Shown: piece by piece, positions 33,157 through 42,758 of the stretch | How positions within the stretch are numbered: position 1 is the first letter of the stretch | Layout: every line of letters begins with the position of its first letter | Assembly: GCA_947037025.1 (NCBI GenBank) | Contig: CAMQSU010000002.1 | Span: 1-64,000 of the forward strand | Direction of reading: 5' to 3' | Length of the DNA stretch: 64,000 bases | Source of the DNA: an uncultured Clostridia bacterium | Lineage (GTDB): Bacteria; Bacillota; Clostridia; Christensenellales; UBA3700 | Program-made: the position numbers and the translations under genes | The notes under the pieces: generated by a model | Databases searched by the model: none | What the model was told of the DNA's origin: nothing | Seen by the model: only the letters and a program-made list of their open reading frames with translations

Positions 33157-36057
33157 ATGAATAAATCTAAAATCTTTAGCGTCGCAATTGCATGTATGTT
33201 AACTTTCACATTATCTATTGGCGTACTAGCTGGATGTGTAACAGAGAGTGAAAAAGCGAAGATGTATAAGATTGTTTTTTACAATGTAGATGAAGTACAT
33301 AGTACAATTAGTACTGAAGCAGATGCTAAAATAACATTGCCTGAAGCACCTATTAAAGAAGGATATTTTTTTTCTGGGTGGTTTTTTGATGAAGACTTGT
33401 GGCTAGAGCCGTTTCACACTAATTCATTAACTGAGAAAAATTTAACAGAAGATGATAATGTTTATGCAAAGTGGGTTAAAGATACATCTATGTATAAAAC
33501 ATTAAAATTTAATTCAAATAGCGGATCAGCGGTTACGGATGTAAAAGATGAAGAAATTGAAAAACCGCCAATAACTAATAGAGATTCTTACAATTTTGAT
33601 GGATGGTACACAGATAGTGGATTTGCGACAGCGTCAAAGGTAGAGTTTCCTTATTCAATAACATCAGATGTAACCTTTTATGCAAAATGGATCAAAATGG
33701 AAACGGAAGGATTTGAGTTTGAGAAAAAAGGCGAATCATATTCAATTACAGGGTATAATGGAACTAGTTCAGTAGTTTCAATGCCAGATACATATAAGGG
33801 ATTGCCTGTAACACATATTAGTGATAGTGTATTTGTAAGAAATAACAATATAACTAAGGTTATAATGCCTAACTTGATTACGTATATTCATGGAATTATA
33901 TTTTACGATTGTAAAAATCTAGAAACTGTTGTTCTACCTAGAAATTCATCTGGTGATCCCGATAATTTGTTTTTAAAGTGCTTTAGCCTTGCTAATGTAG
34001 AAGTAAATGCATATGATAAAAATTATAGTAGCGTGGATGGGGTCGTTTTTAATTATGATAAAACGAAAATAGTATATTATCCTATCGGCAGACAAGCGAC
34101 AACTTATACGATTCCAGCAAGTGTTGAACGCATTGGTACTAATGCATTTGGTGGTAGCCAACATTTAGTAAATATGATAATTCCGGCTACCATTATAGAT
34201 TTAGGTGCTGCAGCTTTTGATGAATGCGTAAATTTAACAAGTGTAGTTATTAAAAGCTCTATTTCAGATATAAAAGAACGTACATTTAGTGACTGCAGAA
34301 GTTTGAAAAGCGTAGAAATGCCAAATAGTCTTAAAAGCATAAGCGCGTCTGCATTTAGTCGTTGCACAAGTTTGGAGAATGTGCAAATTCCTAGTAGTGT
34401 TGAATCTATAGGATCATATGCATTTAGTGGTTGCACAAGTTTAGAGAGCATGCAAATCCCTAGTGGTGTTGCGTCTATAGGATTAAATGCATTTTCTAAT
34501 TGCACAAATTTAAAGAGTGTAGAACTTATAGATGGAGTTCGAGTTATTAAGGATGAAGCATTTAGTGGATGTATAAGCCTTAAATCTATAAATTTGCCTA
34601 GCAGCCTTCTTATTATCGAAAATAATGCATTTGAAAATTGTAAAATACTGGCTAATGTAGTATTTCCGGATAATCTAAAAGTGATTGGCACAGAAGCTTT
34701 TAAAAATTGCAGTAGTATTCAAAATTTAGTTATACCTGCAAGCGTGATAAAAATTGAAAACGCAGCTTTTGATCACTGTGATATGCTAGTAATCAGAACA
34801 GTTTTGGCAGTACCCAATTCTGAATGGAACGCACAATGGACAGGTACATCTAGTACAGGAGCCCTTATACCTATAATATGGGATAGCAATAATAATAGTT
34901 CAAATACAGATAGTGATGGTAATATATATTACAATAAAGATGGCATTACCTATCAGCTTAAAAACAATGTTGCAAAAATATATTCAATTGATAATAATTC
35001 TGTGCAATTAGTTATACCTGCAATCATAACTGTTGATGAGGTTAATTATCCGCTAACGGACATTAATATTTCAATGTTCAATTATTGCAATAGTTTAACA
35101 AGCATAACATTAGAAGGTGCTCATGCTAATTTTAGCAGTGATGAAAATGGCGTACTGTATAATGCGGATAAAACGGAATTGATAATTTATCCAAGCGGCA
35201 AACCAGCAATAGAATATACTATTCCAGATAGTGTAACTACTGTTAGTAGTAGAGCGTTTTTGAATTGCACAGCTTTGCAAACTTTAAATTTAGGTAAAAA
35301 CATAATAATTTTTGATTCAAGTATTAAAGGATGCACAGGGCTAAACGAATTTGTTGTCGATGCAGGTAATGCAAACTATAGCAGTGATGAGTACGGTGTT
35401 TTATTCAATAAGGATAAATCAATATTAAGAAGATATCCTATCGGGGCAAAAGCAAAATCATATAACATTCCTGAGGGAGTAACTAGTATTACGCCAGATG
35501 CATTTGCTGGTTGTGCAAATTTAATTGATGTTAAAATACCTTCAAGCCTTGTAATTATCAGTTACAGATCATTTACAGATTTTGTTGGTTTAAAAAGTAT
35601 CATTATACCAAACACAGTAACTGGGATTGATGCGCACGCATTTAGTGGATGTGTTAATCTGATAGATGTAAAAATTGGTGATAATGTTACTAGTATAGGT
35701 GATTTTGCATTTAATAGATGTTATAGTTTAAGCAAAATAAATATACCAGATGGTATTACCGTTATAGAGAGCTTTACATTTTCCGAGTGTAGTAATCTCA
35801 GGTTTCTAAATCTTCCTACATCTCTTACAACAATCCACAGATATGCATTCAATAGATGTAGTGCATTTGAGTTTTTAATCATTCCGATAAGTGTCATAAT
35901 TATTGATGAATATGCTTTTAATAGAAATATAGATTTATTTGTAGAAGCTTTAAGCCCTCCAGTTGGATGGGAAAATATTGAAGAAGAAGTTGGGTATATT
36001 CATTGGGGCGGAACATGGTATATGCATCCTAATGGATTCCCTACTCCTAATAAATGA
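33157..36057 (+). CDS. BspA-type leucine-rich-repeat surface lipoprotein with InlB-type repeats
   Basis: 966 residues. A lipoprotein signal ends in the lipobox VLAGC (Cys27). Two Listeria-Bacteroides (InlB B-type) repeats follow: IVFYNVDEVHS to GYFFSGWFFDE (about 41-105) and LKFNSNSGSAVTD to YNFDGWYTDSG (about 113-178). From about residue 200 come some 25 BspA-like LRR_5 repeats of the form AFxxCxxLxxVxIPxSVxxIGxxAF, interrupted near 585-610 by a Ser/Asn-rich linker. Such proteins are exposed adhesins or ligand binders, common in gut and oral anaerobes. It has its own consensus promoter. There is no sortase signal; anchoring is by lipid. Confidence 0.9.
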   Translation: MNKSKIFSVAIACMLTFTLSIGVLAGCVTESEKAKMYKIVFYNVDEVHSTISTEADAKITLPEAPIKEGYFFSGWFFDEDLWLEPFHTNSLTEKNLTEDDNVYAKWVKDTSMYKTLKFNSNSGSAVTDVKDEEIEKPPITNRDSYNFDGWYTDSGFATASKVEFPYSITSDVTFYAKWIKMETEGFEFEKKGESYSITGYNGTSSVVSMPDTYKGLPVTHISDSVFVRNNNITKVIMPNLITYIHGIIFYDCKNLETVVLPRNSSGDPDNLFLKCFSLANVEVNAYDKNYSSVDGVVFNYDKTKIVYYPIGRQATTYTIPASVERIGTNAFGGSQHLVNMIIPATIIDLGAAAFDECVNLTSVVIKSSISDIKERTFSDCRSLKSVEMPNSLKSISASAFSRCTSLENVQIPSSVESIGSYAFSGCTSLESMQIPSGVASIGLNAFSNCTNLKSVELIDGVRVIKDEAFSGCISLKSINLPSSLLIIENNAFENCKILANVVFPDNLKVIGTEAFKNCSSIQNLVIPASVIKIENAAFDHCDMLVIRTVLAVPNSEWNAQWTGTSSTGALIPIIWDSNNNSSNTDSDGNIYYNKDGITYQLKNNVAKIYSIDNNSVQLVIPAIITVDEVNYPLTDINISMFNYCNSLTSITLEGAHANFSSDENGVLYNADKTELIIYPSGKPAIEYTIPDSVTTVSSRAFLNCTALQTLNLGKNIIIFDSSIKGCTGLNEFVVDAGNANYSSDEYGVLFNKDKSILRRYPIGAKAKSYNIPEGVTSITPDAFAGCANLIDVKIPSSLVIISYRSFTDFVGLKSIIIPNTVTGIDAHAFSGCVNLIDVKIGDNVTSIGDFAFNRCYSLSKINIPDGITVIESFTFSECSNLRFLNLPTSLTTIHRYAFNRCSAFEFLIIPISVIIIDEYAFNRNIDLFVEALSPPVGWENIEEEVGYIHWGGTWYMHPNGFPTPNK

Positions 36058-36104
36058 CAATTTCAGCGTCTAATAGGTATAATATAATCAAAAATAAAAA
36101 GTAG

Positions 36105-36500
36105 ATAATCTTCAATATCATTTTACTCGTATTAAGTCTTTCCTCATTTTTTACGTGCGTAGGATTGTACTTTGGCATGTATTTTGCTGACGAGCATTTG
36201 CAAGTTTAAGTAATTTTAGGTTGTGTGGCTATAGTGATTTTATGCACTTTAGTGCCATTCAGTATAAGAATGATTAGAAGTATGTATAATCGCAGAGATG
36301 CCTTGTTAAGGGGTGGACTTTCGGCAGTGCTACTAGTGAGTTTTATTCCTGTTATATGTTCTACCCAGTTTGCTAGTATTTTTCAATACACTATTCTAGG
36401 TGCTGTACTTATATCAATAATAATGATTTTATCACTTGACTTCGGGAAGGAATCTCATATTTATAAAACTGATGTGCATAATAGGCATGAAAGATTATAA
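36105..36500 (+). pseudogene. Membrane protein gene interrupted by a TAA, or a shorter GTG-started protein
   Basis: One frame from 36105 reads as hydrophobic protein sequence (SFFTCVGLYFGMYFADEHLQ), meets TAA at 36207-36209, then continues (VILGCVAIVILCTLVPFS) to the stop before 36500. The part after the stop can start at GTG 36225, giving 91 residues with three membrane helices, but without a ribosome binding site. Hydrophobic sequence on both sides of the stop in the same frame suggests a broken gene. Family unknown. Confidence 0.4.
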
Positions 36501-36517
36501 ACTAAATTTTGTGAATT

Positions 36518-36548
36518 AAAAAACACCCCTTATTGAAGGGGTGTTTTT
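36518..36548 (+). terminator. Terminator, probably bidirectional
   Basis: AAAAACACCCCTT and AAGGGGTGTTTTT (36519-36548) form a perfect stem around a short loop. It lies between the small membrane gene and the end of the acetyltransferase gene on the other strand. Confidence 0.85.
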
Positions 36549-36644
36549 GTATGTTGATTTATAATTTAAGTTGTAGTTTTAATTTATAATTTGATATAAA
36601 TCAATTACTGCTCAGATTATATGAAAGCATAACATCAGCAAACA

Positions 36645-37274
36645 TCAAAATTTATATATCATAGATTGAATATCATTTATAAGTTTGCAAGTATGGTATC
36701 CATCAGCAACTGCATGATTAATTTGCACTGTAAATGGCAGGTTGTAATCATTATCGAATTTACCCCAAGTAATTATCGGAGCAAGAAAATTTGCTGAGTA
36801 TGGCACATTCATATTCAAAGCGGAATACTTTAACCATGGAGTACATGATAAATGAAAACAATTTTCAGGTATCTCACCTAAAATAAAGCCTTTAGTATCT
36901 TTATGTTTTTCCATATCGCCTTTAACATTTTTATACATTGCTAAAAAGTTTTTATCAAACTTGCTAGAGCAGCATGAAAAAGTTTTGTCATCGCTATGGA
37001 AAATGCAGTAACTTGGATGAATAATATCATAATAGCCAAGCTCTTTATTTTCGTTAATTGCCATTTTAAATTCCTCGTTGTTATTTACAGCAAGGCTCAC
37101 TATGCATATTAGTGCAGGGTATAGTGATAACTTAGATTTAGATAAATAAGTATACAGATTTTTTATATTTATATCTGCCGTTATACTGTATGTGCAATGG
37201 TCGCTGTTAGCATAATGCTCATAATGATCGCACCTTGCATATGTTTTCATGTTAATAATATTTAATTTTTGCAT
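36645..37274 (-). CDS. Chloramphenicol acetyltransferase (CatA/type A-like)
   Basis: 209 residues, the normal length (about 207-220). The catalytic histidine motif is present as QINHAVADGYH near residue 186 (family HHAVxDGxH). Other matches are YPALICIVSLAVNNNEEF near 52, IHPSYCIFHSDDKTFSCC near 85, the substrate-Ser segment CFHLSCTPW near 137 and APIITWGKF near 164. It would transfer acetyl from acetyl-CoA to chloramphenicol, but divergence from clinical Cat proteins is considerable and some relatives act on other alcohols. It is encoded 50 bases after a DUF3592-type gene on the same strand. Confidence 0.8.
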   Translation of the reverse strand: MQKLNIINMKTYARCDHYEHYANSDHCTYSITADINIKNLYTYLSKSKLSLYPALICIVSLAVNNNEEFKMAINENKELGYYDIIHPSYCIFHSDDKTFSCCSSKFDKNFLAMYKNVKGDMEKHKDTKGFILGEIPENCFHLSCTPWLKYSALNMNVPYSANFLAPIITWGKFDNDYNLPFTVQINHAVADGYHTCKLINDIQSMIYKF

Positions 37275-37324
37275 TTGTTTTCCTTGTTATATCACTATAT
37301 CGAATATGCAATATTGCTTTTTGT

Positions 37325-38212
37325 CTATCTATTCATTTTATCATCGTTTATTTCGTCTTCTTTACCGCGTCGCATAAGTTCTTTAAGTGCAGCGTCTTCA
37401 TTCATGCTTTGCTCTGAAATGCCTTTTGCCTTATAATGATCAGCCTCTACGCGCTTCAAGCGAGTGGCTATCTTTGCTAGCATTGCAGCATGTGCTTCTG
37501 GGTCAGTCTTTTTAAGGCGTGATAGTTTTATAGTTTCAGCTACAGATGCAACTCCGGCAACAATAATTAAGCCAAATAATAGTCCTATGATGAGTGGGAA
37601 TGCCCAATGTATATCAGTGAATAATCCGCCGAAGCTTTTAATGTTAGCAACAATTACAACAATAGCTGCGAACATAGATATACCAATTAGCATGATCAAA
37701 GAATTGGTAATCCCTTGTATTGCAATATCAGGAAATTTTCTTTTTAGTCTTGGCAAAATTATAAATCCAATTAAAGTGATAAGACCGACTCCGCCACTAA
37801 CAATTATTAGAGATGTATATACCTTACTAATAATCTGTCCTGTAAAATCATCGGGATTGACAGGGTTTATCGATAAAGTTGTTCTATCTCCGATAGAATA
37901 TTGTGAAGGTGATGAATACGATGGATGACGCCTTGTGTATTCCTTGCCTTCATATGTGAATTTGAAAATAGGTGCATACTTATCTGACTCGCCTATATCA
38001 TCCGCCTCTTTTACTATAATGTCAATTACTTCTGCCTCAACATCAACATAATGAGCGATTTTTTGCGAGTGCATAATGTTAAGTGCTATAAAAGTAAATA
38101 ACAATATGAAAAGAAATATGACCGCAATATATTTGCCAATCATTTTTTTTCTGTTTGCCGGGGACGTGCTTGCTTCTTGTATATTCTCGCCTAAATTATT
38201 ATTGTTATTCAT
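37325..38212 (-). CDS. DUF3592-type membrane protein
   Basis: 295 residues. One TM helix (about 28-46), then an extracytoplasmic beta domain with VEAEVIDIIVKEADD, YAPIFKFTYEGKEYTRRHPSYSSP and YSIGDRTTLSINPVNPDDF, the hallmark of DUF3592. Three further helices follow (about 130-152, 168-190 and 203-225), then a charged cytoplasmic tail. Function of the family is unknown. Ribosome binding site GGAG before the ATG at 38212. Confidence 0.75.
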   Translation of the reverse strand: MNNNNNLGENIQEASTSPANRKKMIGKYIAVIFLFILLFTFIALNIMHSQKIAHYVDVEAEVIDIIVKEADDIGESDKYAPIFKFTYEGKEYTRRHPSYSSPSQYSIGDRTTLSINPVNPDDFTGQIISKVYTSLIIVSGGVGLITLIGFIILPRLKRKFPDIAIQGITNSLIMLIGISMFAAIVVIVANIKSFGGLFTDIHWAFPLIIGLLFGLIIVAGVASVAETIKLSRLKKTDPEAHAAMLAKIATRLKRVEADHYKAKGISEQSMNEDAALKELMRRGKEDEINDDKMNR

Positions 38213-38391
38213 AAGTTTCTCCTTAGTAGTGAAGTATTTAATATATAAATATATTTATGATTTGATATATTATAGCATGAATCACAAGTTATGTCAAATT
38301 GTTAGGTTTTGAATCATTTTCAAAAATTGATAAATTGCTATCATGTGGAATGTGCTTCAACTTAATTAATTTATCACCAGTACAAGCATAC

Positions 38392-38431
38392 AAAAATAGC
38401 TGCATCGCAAGTTAGCGGTGCAGCTATTTTA
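38392..38431 (-). terminator. Terminator of the GntR/ABC operon
   Basis: AAAAATAGCTGCATCGC (38392-38408) pairs with GCGGTGCAGCTATTTT (38415-38430), one wobble, six-base loop; on the minus strand it ends in a T run. Confidence 0.85.
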
Positions 38432-38448
38432 TATTAATTTATTTATAA

Positions 38449-38814
38449 TCAATATATGTCTTTTATGATGGATATTATGTCAGCTTTTGATAGTTCAAGG
38501 CTTTTCATAAGTCCGATAGAGCTACTAATTTTTGCAGTAGCAAGCTCAATGCGTTTGTTGTTTCGCTCGTCAGCAGTTAGGGTAGCCACGTAACAGCCTT
38601 TACCGGCAATCGTGTAAATAAACCCTTGACGTTCTAGCATCTCCCACGCTTTTTTGATAGTGATTACGCTGATAGATAACTCAAGTGCAACACCTCTGAT
38701 AGAGGGCAAGCAAAATTGAGCAGGGAGTTTCCCCGTAATTATCTGCGTTGTGATTTGCTCGTATACAATCTCATAAAGAGGTTGGTTTGTATTGTTTGTA
38801 ATTATAATATTCAT
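38449..38814 (-). CDS. GntR-family transcriptional regulator, YtrA subfamily
   Basis: 121 residues. A winged helix occupies residues 10-78 (PLYEIVYEQITTQIITGKLP, LPSIRGVALELSISVITIKK, EMLERQGFIYTIAGKGCYVA), and a short helical dimerisation tail replaces a large ligand domain. This is the YtrA type, which is typically encoded with and represses ABC exporters. It is the last gene of an operon with an ATPase and a permease. The 10-bp dyad at 40464-40498 is the likely operator. Confidence 0.9.
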   Translation of the reverse strand: MNIIITNNTNQPLYEIVYEQITTQIITGKLPAQFCLPSIRGVALELSISVITIKKAWEMLERQGFIYTIAGKGCYVATLTADERNNKRIELATAKISSSIGLMKSLELSKADIISIIKDIY

Positions 38815-38846
38815 TTATTATATCAATCCTTTTAGTGCCTCACTAA

Positions 38847-39527
38847 TTAGTTTACGCTTTGGGGAGTTATATCAAGCTTCAAAAGCAGTTTAAGTCCTAT
38901 TTTGAATCCGCCAAATGTTGAAATAAAGTAGAACGCAATTGCCCCGAAAAACAGTCCTAGTTGAGCGCCAAGGTTCTCCACATTGTTATTATTAAGTAAA
39001 AGACCTAGTGCCGTATTAGACATTGCAGAGCCACTAGAAATAAACGACATCAGGAAAAAATATAGTACCGTTATAGATATAAATGCTGCGAATGTTAAAA
39101 TGCCCGCAAATAAACGATTTTTAATATATTTAAGAGTAGAAAGTGATATGTTAAATAGTCCAAAAATAAATATTAAAATAGTGAAGAAGCTAATGCAAAT
39201 AATATCACTATCAGCATTAGTTGTGATAAGCAACGCTGACAGTAATGCGAAAAATGCAGCAAGTACTAAGTAAGAGCCTTGCAATATCATGTTGCCTATA
39301 TGGTAACTCTTGAGTATGTCACTTCTTGTTACGTTGAGTATGCACAGGTCGGACATACGAGTGGAAATAATTAAATTATATAACAAAGTAGTGTATAATA
39401 GATACATACCAGTAGACCAAATATGATTATTAGAAAACATGCCAACAGCTCCAACAAGCGTAAATAGTGTCATGAAAACTCGACCAGTGGTAATAAAGTT
39501 ATCGTGTAGCAGTGCTTTAATTTTCAT
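38847..39527 (-). CDS. ABC-transporter membrane protein (ABC-2-like)
   Basis: 226 residues with six hydrophobic segments (about 15-33, 36-52, 80-101, 105-127, 135-158 and 188-210). It overlaps the ATPase gene by 11 bases and is followed by the GntR gene, so it should be the permease partner. Sequence motifs are weak. Substrate unknown; YtrA-linked transporters often handle cell-wall antibiotics or peptides. Confidence 0.75.
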   Translation of the reverse strand: MKIKALLHDNFITTGRVFMTLFTLVGAVGMFSNNHIWSTGMYLLYTTLLYNLIISTRMSDLCILNVTRSDILKSYHIGNMILQGSYLVLAAFFALLSALLITTNADSDIICISFFTILIFIFGLFNISLSTLKYIKNRLFAGILTFAAFISITVLYFFLMSFISSGSAMSNTALGLLLNNNNVENLGAQLGLFFGAIAFYFISTFGGFKIGLKLLLKLDITPQSVN

Positions 39528-40449
39528 TGTTCGCCTCCTTTTTGTGATAGTAAACTAAAATGTCCTCAATATTCGGTCTTGTGACAACTAGTCCGTGCCC
39601 CTCTGGCAAATCAGCTGTAAGTGCAAGTCCAGTGAAGCCAAATGAATTAGTTTTGAATCCTATAAAGTGGCTTTTTACTTTCTCAAGCTCATCAACTTCG
39701 CCGCTGACAATAACATGTTCATCTAACATTTGCTCCTTTTCGCCAGTAAATTGCATTTTGCCATCAATAAGAAAAGTAATAAAGTCAGCGCACTTGTCAA
39801 GGTCGCTTGTTATATGTGTTGAGTAGAGTATGCTTACTTCGCCGCCAACTACAAGCTCTCTAAAAATATCTAGCATTTCTATTCTTGAGGCAGGGTCAAG
39901 GTTTATTGTAGGCTCGTCAAGAATTATTAACTTCGCATTGTGAGATAGTACTAATGCAAGAGAGTATTTTATTTTCATTCCATCAGATAGTTTATAAAAA
40001 CGTGCTTTATCATCAAGATTAAATTGCTTGATTAATGAGTTGTATTTTTCATCATCCCAATCCTTGAAAAACATTTTGTATCTTTTTGTATACTTGTGCA
40101 GCCTGTTGTATGGTCCTATCCCTATAGGTCCAACTAAAGCGCCTACGTGCTCTCTAAAATTAGGGTCGCAGCTTTTCTTGCCTAGTATTTCTACATCGCC
40201 GCTATCTCTTATGTATCTATCTAATATAAGATTTAATGTAACAGATTTTCCCGCTCCATTATCTCCGATTAGCCCCATTATATACCCCGATGGCAGCTCA
40301 AATGAAATGTCATTCAGCTCAAATGGTAAATGTTTTTCTTTTGCATCACTACTGCTATTTTCCGCAGAAGATGTGCTGTTTGATTTATGTATTGTTCCAA
40401 TTTTTTTAGCCTTTGCAAATTTTTTGCAAAGATTGTTAACCTTTAGCAT
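39517..40449 (-). CDS. ABC-transporter ATP-binding protein
   Basis: 310 residues from ATG 40449 (GGAGGA ahead; an upstream in-frame opening to 40512 would include the promoter and operator). Walker A GLIGDNGAGKS near 60, signature loop KLSDGMKIKYSLAL near 154 (the usual LSGGM is LSDGM), Walker B LIILDEPT near 177, switch His in YSTHITSDL near 208. An unusual Ser-rich insertion (about residues 16-40) precedes the nucleotide domain. It powers export with the overlapping permease gene. Confidence 0.92.
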   Translation of the reverse strand: MLKVNNLCKKFAKAKKIGTIHKSNSTSSAENSSSDAKEKHLPFELNDISFELPSGYIMGLIGDNGAGKSVTLNLILDRYIRDSGDVEILGKKSCDPNFREHVGALVGPIGIGPYNRLHKYTKRYKMFFKDWDDEKYNSLIKQFNLDDKARFYKLSDGMKIKYSLALVLSHNAKLIILDEPTINLDPASRIEMLDIFRELVVGGEVSILYSTHITSDLDKCADFITFLIDGKMQFTGEKEQMLDEHVIVSGEVDELEKVKSHFIGFKTNSFGFTGLALTADLPEGHGLVVTRPNIEDILVYYHKKEANNEN

Positions 40450-40463
40450 TATTGTTCCTCCTA

Positions 40464-40519
40464 TGTATACTGTGTATGTTATATATGTACAGTATACACT
40501 ACTTAATTGCATTTGTCAA
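40464..40519 (-). promoter_or_regulatory. Promoter with overlapping GntR-type operator
   Basis: Minus strand: TTGACA (40514-40519), 17-base spacer, TATACT (40491-40496). TGTATACTGT (40464-40473) and ACAGTATACA (40489-40498) form a perfect 10-bp inverted repeat, 15 bases apart, whose promoter-proximal arm contains the -10 box. Binding would block RNA polymerase. Confidence 0.8.
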
Positions 40520-40592
40520 TACAATTTTATATATTGTTATGATTCTGCAGCAAGCAATATTCATAAAATAAATTATGAGGTGAGTAACAAAA

Positions 40593-40624
40593 AAAAATGA
40601 CTGCTTGATAAAGCAGTCATTTTT
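40593..40624 (-). terminator. Terminator of the SDR gene
   Basis: AAAAATGACTGCTT (40593-40606) pairs perfectly with AAGCAGTCATTTTT (40611-40624) around GATA; flanking A and T runs make it work on either strand. Confidence 0.85.
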
Positions 40625-40704
40625 ATTATTTGTATTAATAAGGTTAGTGCAATCAATTAATTGAAATATTTCTATAATTTGCAAAACCTGTTGAGCAGAT
40701 AAAA

Positions 40705-41427
40705 TTAATTATCTTGTCTTGTATCAGTGATTTGAATTTCTCTTAAGTTAACGCCTTGTGGAAGTTCGTATGCAAACTTAATTGTGCTTGCAACATCATC
40801 AACAGTAATACTACCTACGCCAGTTGAAGCTTTCCATTCTTGGTAGCCAGCCTTAATTTGGTCACTTGATGTGTGGCTAAGTAGCTCTGTATCAACAGCA
40901 CCAGGACAGATTCTCATCACTCTAACATTGTGTGCTGATAATTCTCCTCTAGCAACTTCTGATAGTCCAACAACTCCGTACTTTGAAGCGCAGTATGCAG
41001 CGTGATCGCCAAAAGGCTTAACTCCTGCAACTGATGCGACATTGATAATTGTTCCGCATTTTCTTGCTATCATGTCATTCATTACGATTTGCATGCCGTT
41101 CAATACACCTAGTACATTAACGTCAAGCATTTGCTTCCACTCGCTAGCGTCTTGGTTTTCTAAATTGCCTAATAGCATAACGCCGGCATTATTGATAAGT
41201 AAGTCAGCTTTGCCATATTTAGCTTCCGCCTCTCTAACTGCATCCTCAAATTGTTTTTTGTCAGTAACGTCAACTTTTTTGCAAAGAGTATTGCTAAGGT
41301 TTAGCTCAGTTAGTTTTTCAACCCTCCTTGCAATCAACAATAATGGATACCCATCTTTATTAAACTTTATTGCCATAGCTTTTCCAAATCCAGAACTTGC
41401 ACCTGTAATTACAACTAATTTCTTCAT
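40705..41427 (-). CDS. Short-chain dehydrogenase/reductase
   Basis: 240 residues, classical SDR. Cofactor loop TGASSGFGKAMA (residues 8-19), with RR following the second strand (ARRVEKL), favouring NADP. NNAG motif in LLINNAGVML near 84, catalytic Ser in NVASVAGV near 134, and YxxxK as YCASK near 148. Substrate cannot be told; the family reduces many alcohols and ketones. Stand-alone gene with its own terminator. Confidence 0.9.
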   Translation of the reverse strand: MKKLVVITGASSGFGKAMAIKFNKDGYPLLLIARRVEKLTELNLSNTLCKKVDVTDKKQFEDAVREAEAKYGKADLLINNAGVMLLGNLENQDASEWKQMLDVNVLGVLNGMQIVMNDMIARKCGTIINVASVAGVKPFGDHAAYCASKYGVVGLSEVARGELSAHNVRVMRICPGAVDTELLSHTSSDQIKAGYQEWKASTGVGSITVDDVASTIKFAYELPQGVNLREIQITDTRQDN

Positions 41428-41668
41428 TTTATTTCCCCCATTAACTTTATTTAAATTTGTTATATTTGTATATAATATTTTTACATATCACTATCTATCA
41501 ATATAACATATACAACCCGTTATGTCAATAGGCAAATTGAAAATAGTTAGTTTAGTTAAGTATATTTAAAGATTAGTAGTAAATTGATATGTTCAGTCTG
41601 ATATCTTTAATATGATAAGGAAAGGTGTATTAATAATGTTCAGCTGCAAGTGCTAAAAATTAGAGCAT

Positions 41669-41697
41669 TTGACAAAATCAGTATTATGTGATATAGT
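41669..41697 (+). promoter_or_regulatory. Promoter of the two-gene membrane protein unit
   Basis: TTGACA (41669-41674), 17-base spacer, TATAGT (41692-41697). Confidence 0.7.
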
Positions 41698-41738
41698 AAA
41701 TGTAGTTATCCAATTGAATTATTATAGGAGTTATTATC

Positions 41739-42050
41739 ATGTACGATAAAAATAAAGTAATAAAAAGTCTTAAAATAATTATAAGCATGGCAATATTTGG
41801 TATGATTTTAATTTCTATATCAATAGTAATAGTTGGTTCCGTATTAGATAATCAGGAGCTTTTTGCCGTAGCGGCAATAATTATGTATTTATCTATAGGT
41901 TTGCTTGCAGTTAATAGTATTGTAGGGTTAATTGGTTTGTGGTTAGAAAGGAAAAATAAAGAAAAAATACCGAAGCTATTTGATATCTTAGCTACAGACA
42001 TTGCATCGCAGGAGGGTAATAAAAATGAAAAAACGAAAAATAAGTCCTAA
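41739..42050 (+). CDS. Small two-helix membrane protein
   Basis: 103 residues with two membrane helices (about 11-33 and 42-66) and a Lys/Glu-rich cytoplasmic tail. AGGAG ribosome binding site. It overlaps the next membrane protein gene by 26 bases. No family recognised. Confidence 0.6.
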   Translation: MYDKNKVIKSLKIIISMAIFGMILISISIVIVGSVLDNQELFAVAAIIMYLSIGLLAVNSIVGLIGLWLERKNKEKIPKLFDILATDIASQEGNKNEKTKNKS

Positions 42051-42567
42051 AGTAGTAATGTGTATAGATATTACTTCATTAGTTTTAACTATGGCCATTC
42101 TTATTTCGCTAATAGTTTTGATATGGGGTGGTAACAAAAGTGAGTATCCTTCAAGTATTATATTTCCAATAAGTCTTATGGTGGTATCGTTAGCAAATAT
42201 AATTCCTACCGTATTATCGGAAATTATGAAAGGTAATATGTATTTTGCTAATAATGAAAATTTAGTTTTAAGCAAAATTTGGTTCTATAAAATCACTGAT
42301 AAACTGATCAAGATAGTATGTATTTCTATTGTGCTAATTGCTCTTGTAATAACTATTACATTTTTAGTGCTAGGATTTACAGACGACAATGACCTTTATA
42401 TGAATATTGCAGTAACAGTGTGTTTAGTAGCTTGTGTGATAGCTTTACCTGTTAATTTATTTTTAATTGATAGGCGTGATAAACTGAGCAGAAACAAACT
42501 GATTGAAGAATTTAAAGAGGTGATTGCGCAAGAAGCAATTTCACTCGAAGAAGCGAAGTCAGAATAA
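42025..42567 (+). CDS. Four-helix membrane protein of unknown function
   Basis: 180 residues from ATG 42025 (GGAGGG at 42010-42015; the in-frame start at 42001 has no such site). Helices lie at about 14-36, 48-66, 96-116 and 127-148, with a basic N-terminus and acidic C-terminus. Translationally coupled to the small membrane protein before it, so the two may form a complex. No recognisable motif. Confidence 0.6.
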   Translation: MKKRKISPKVVMCIDITSLVLTMAILISLIVLIWGGNKSEYPSSIIFPISLMVVSLANIIPTVLSEIMKGNMYFANNENLVLSKIWFYKITDKLIKIVCISIVLIALVITITFLVLGFTDDNDLYMNIAVTVCLVACVIALPVNLFLIDRRDKLSRNKLIEEFKEVIAQEAISLEEAKSE

Positions 42568-42717
42568 TTAAATATATTAATTAATAGGTTGATTGATTAT
42601 GAATATAAAATGAGTAAAATATAATCAATACATCTATGCCTTTAGTTTATATGTATAATTATAATAGTACCAAATTTGATCGCAAAAATTTTTTAAATTA
42701 TAGATTAAATTACATGA

Positions 42718-42758
42718 AAAAAATATCGCTGAGGAGAGCATCTCCGCAGCGATATTTT
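42718..42758. terminator. Bidirectional terminator hairpin
   Basis: AAAATATCGCTG plus GGAGA pairs with TCTCC plus CAGCGATATTTT, with A and T runs on the two sides. It serves the membrane-protein unit and could end the murG transcript coming from the other side. The rest of 42568-42971 shows no gene. Confidence 0.75.

Noticed and set aside
34104-34691. Long reverse-strand frame opposite the BspA-like gene
   Set aside because: It mirrors the leucine-rich repeats of the forward gene, has no ribosome binding site or promoter, and its composition is that of an antisense shadow.
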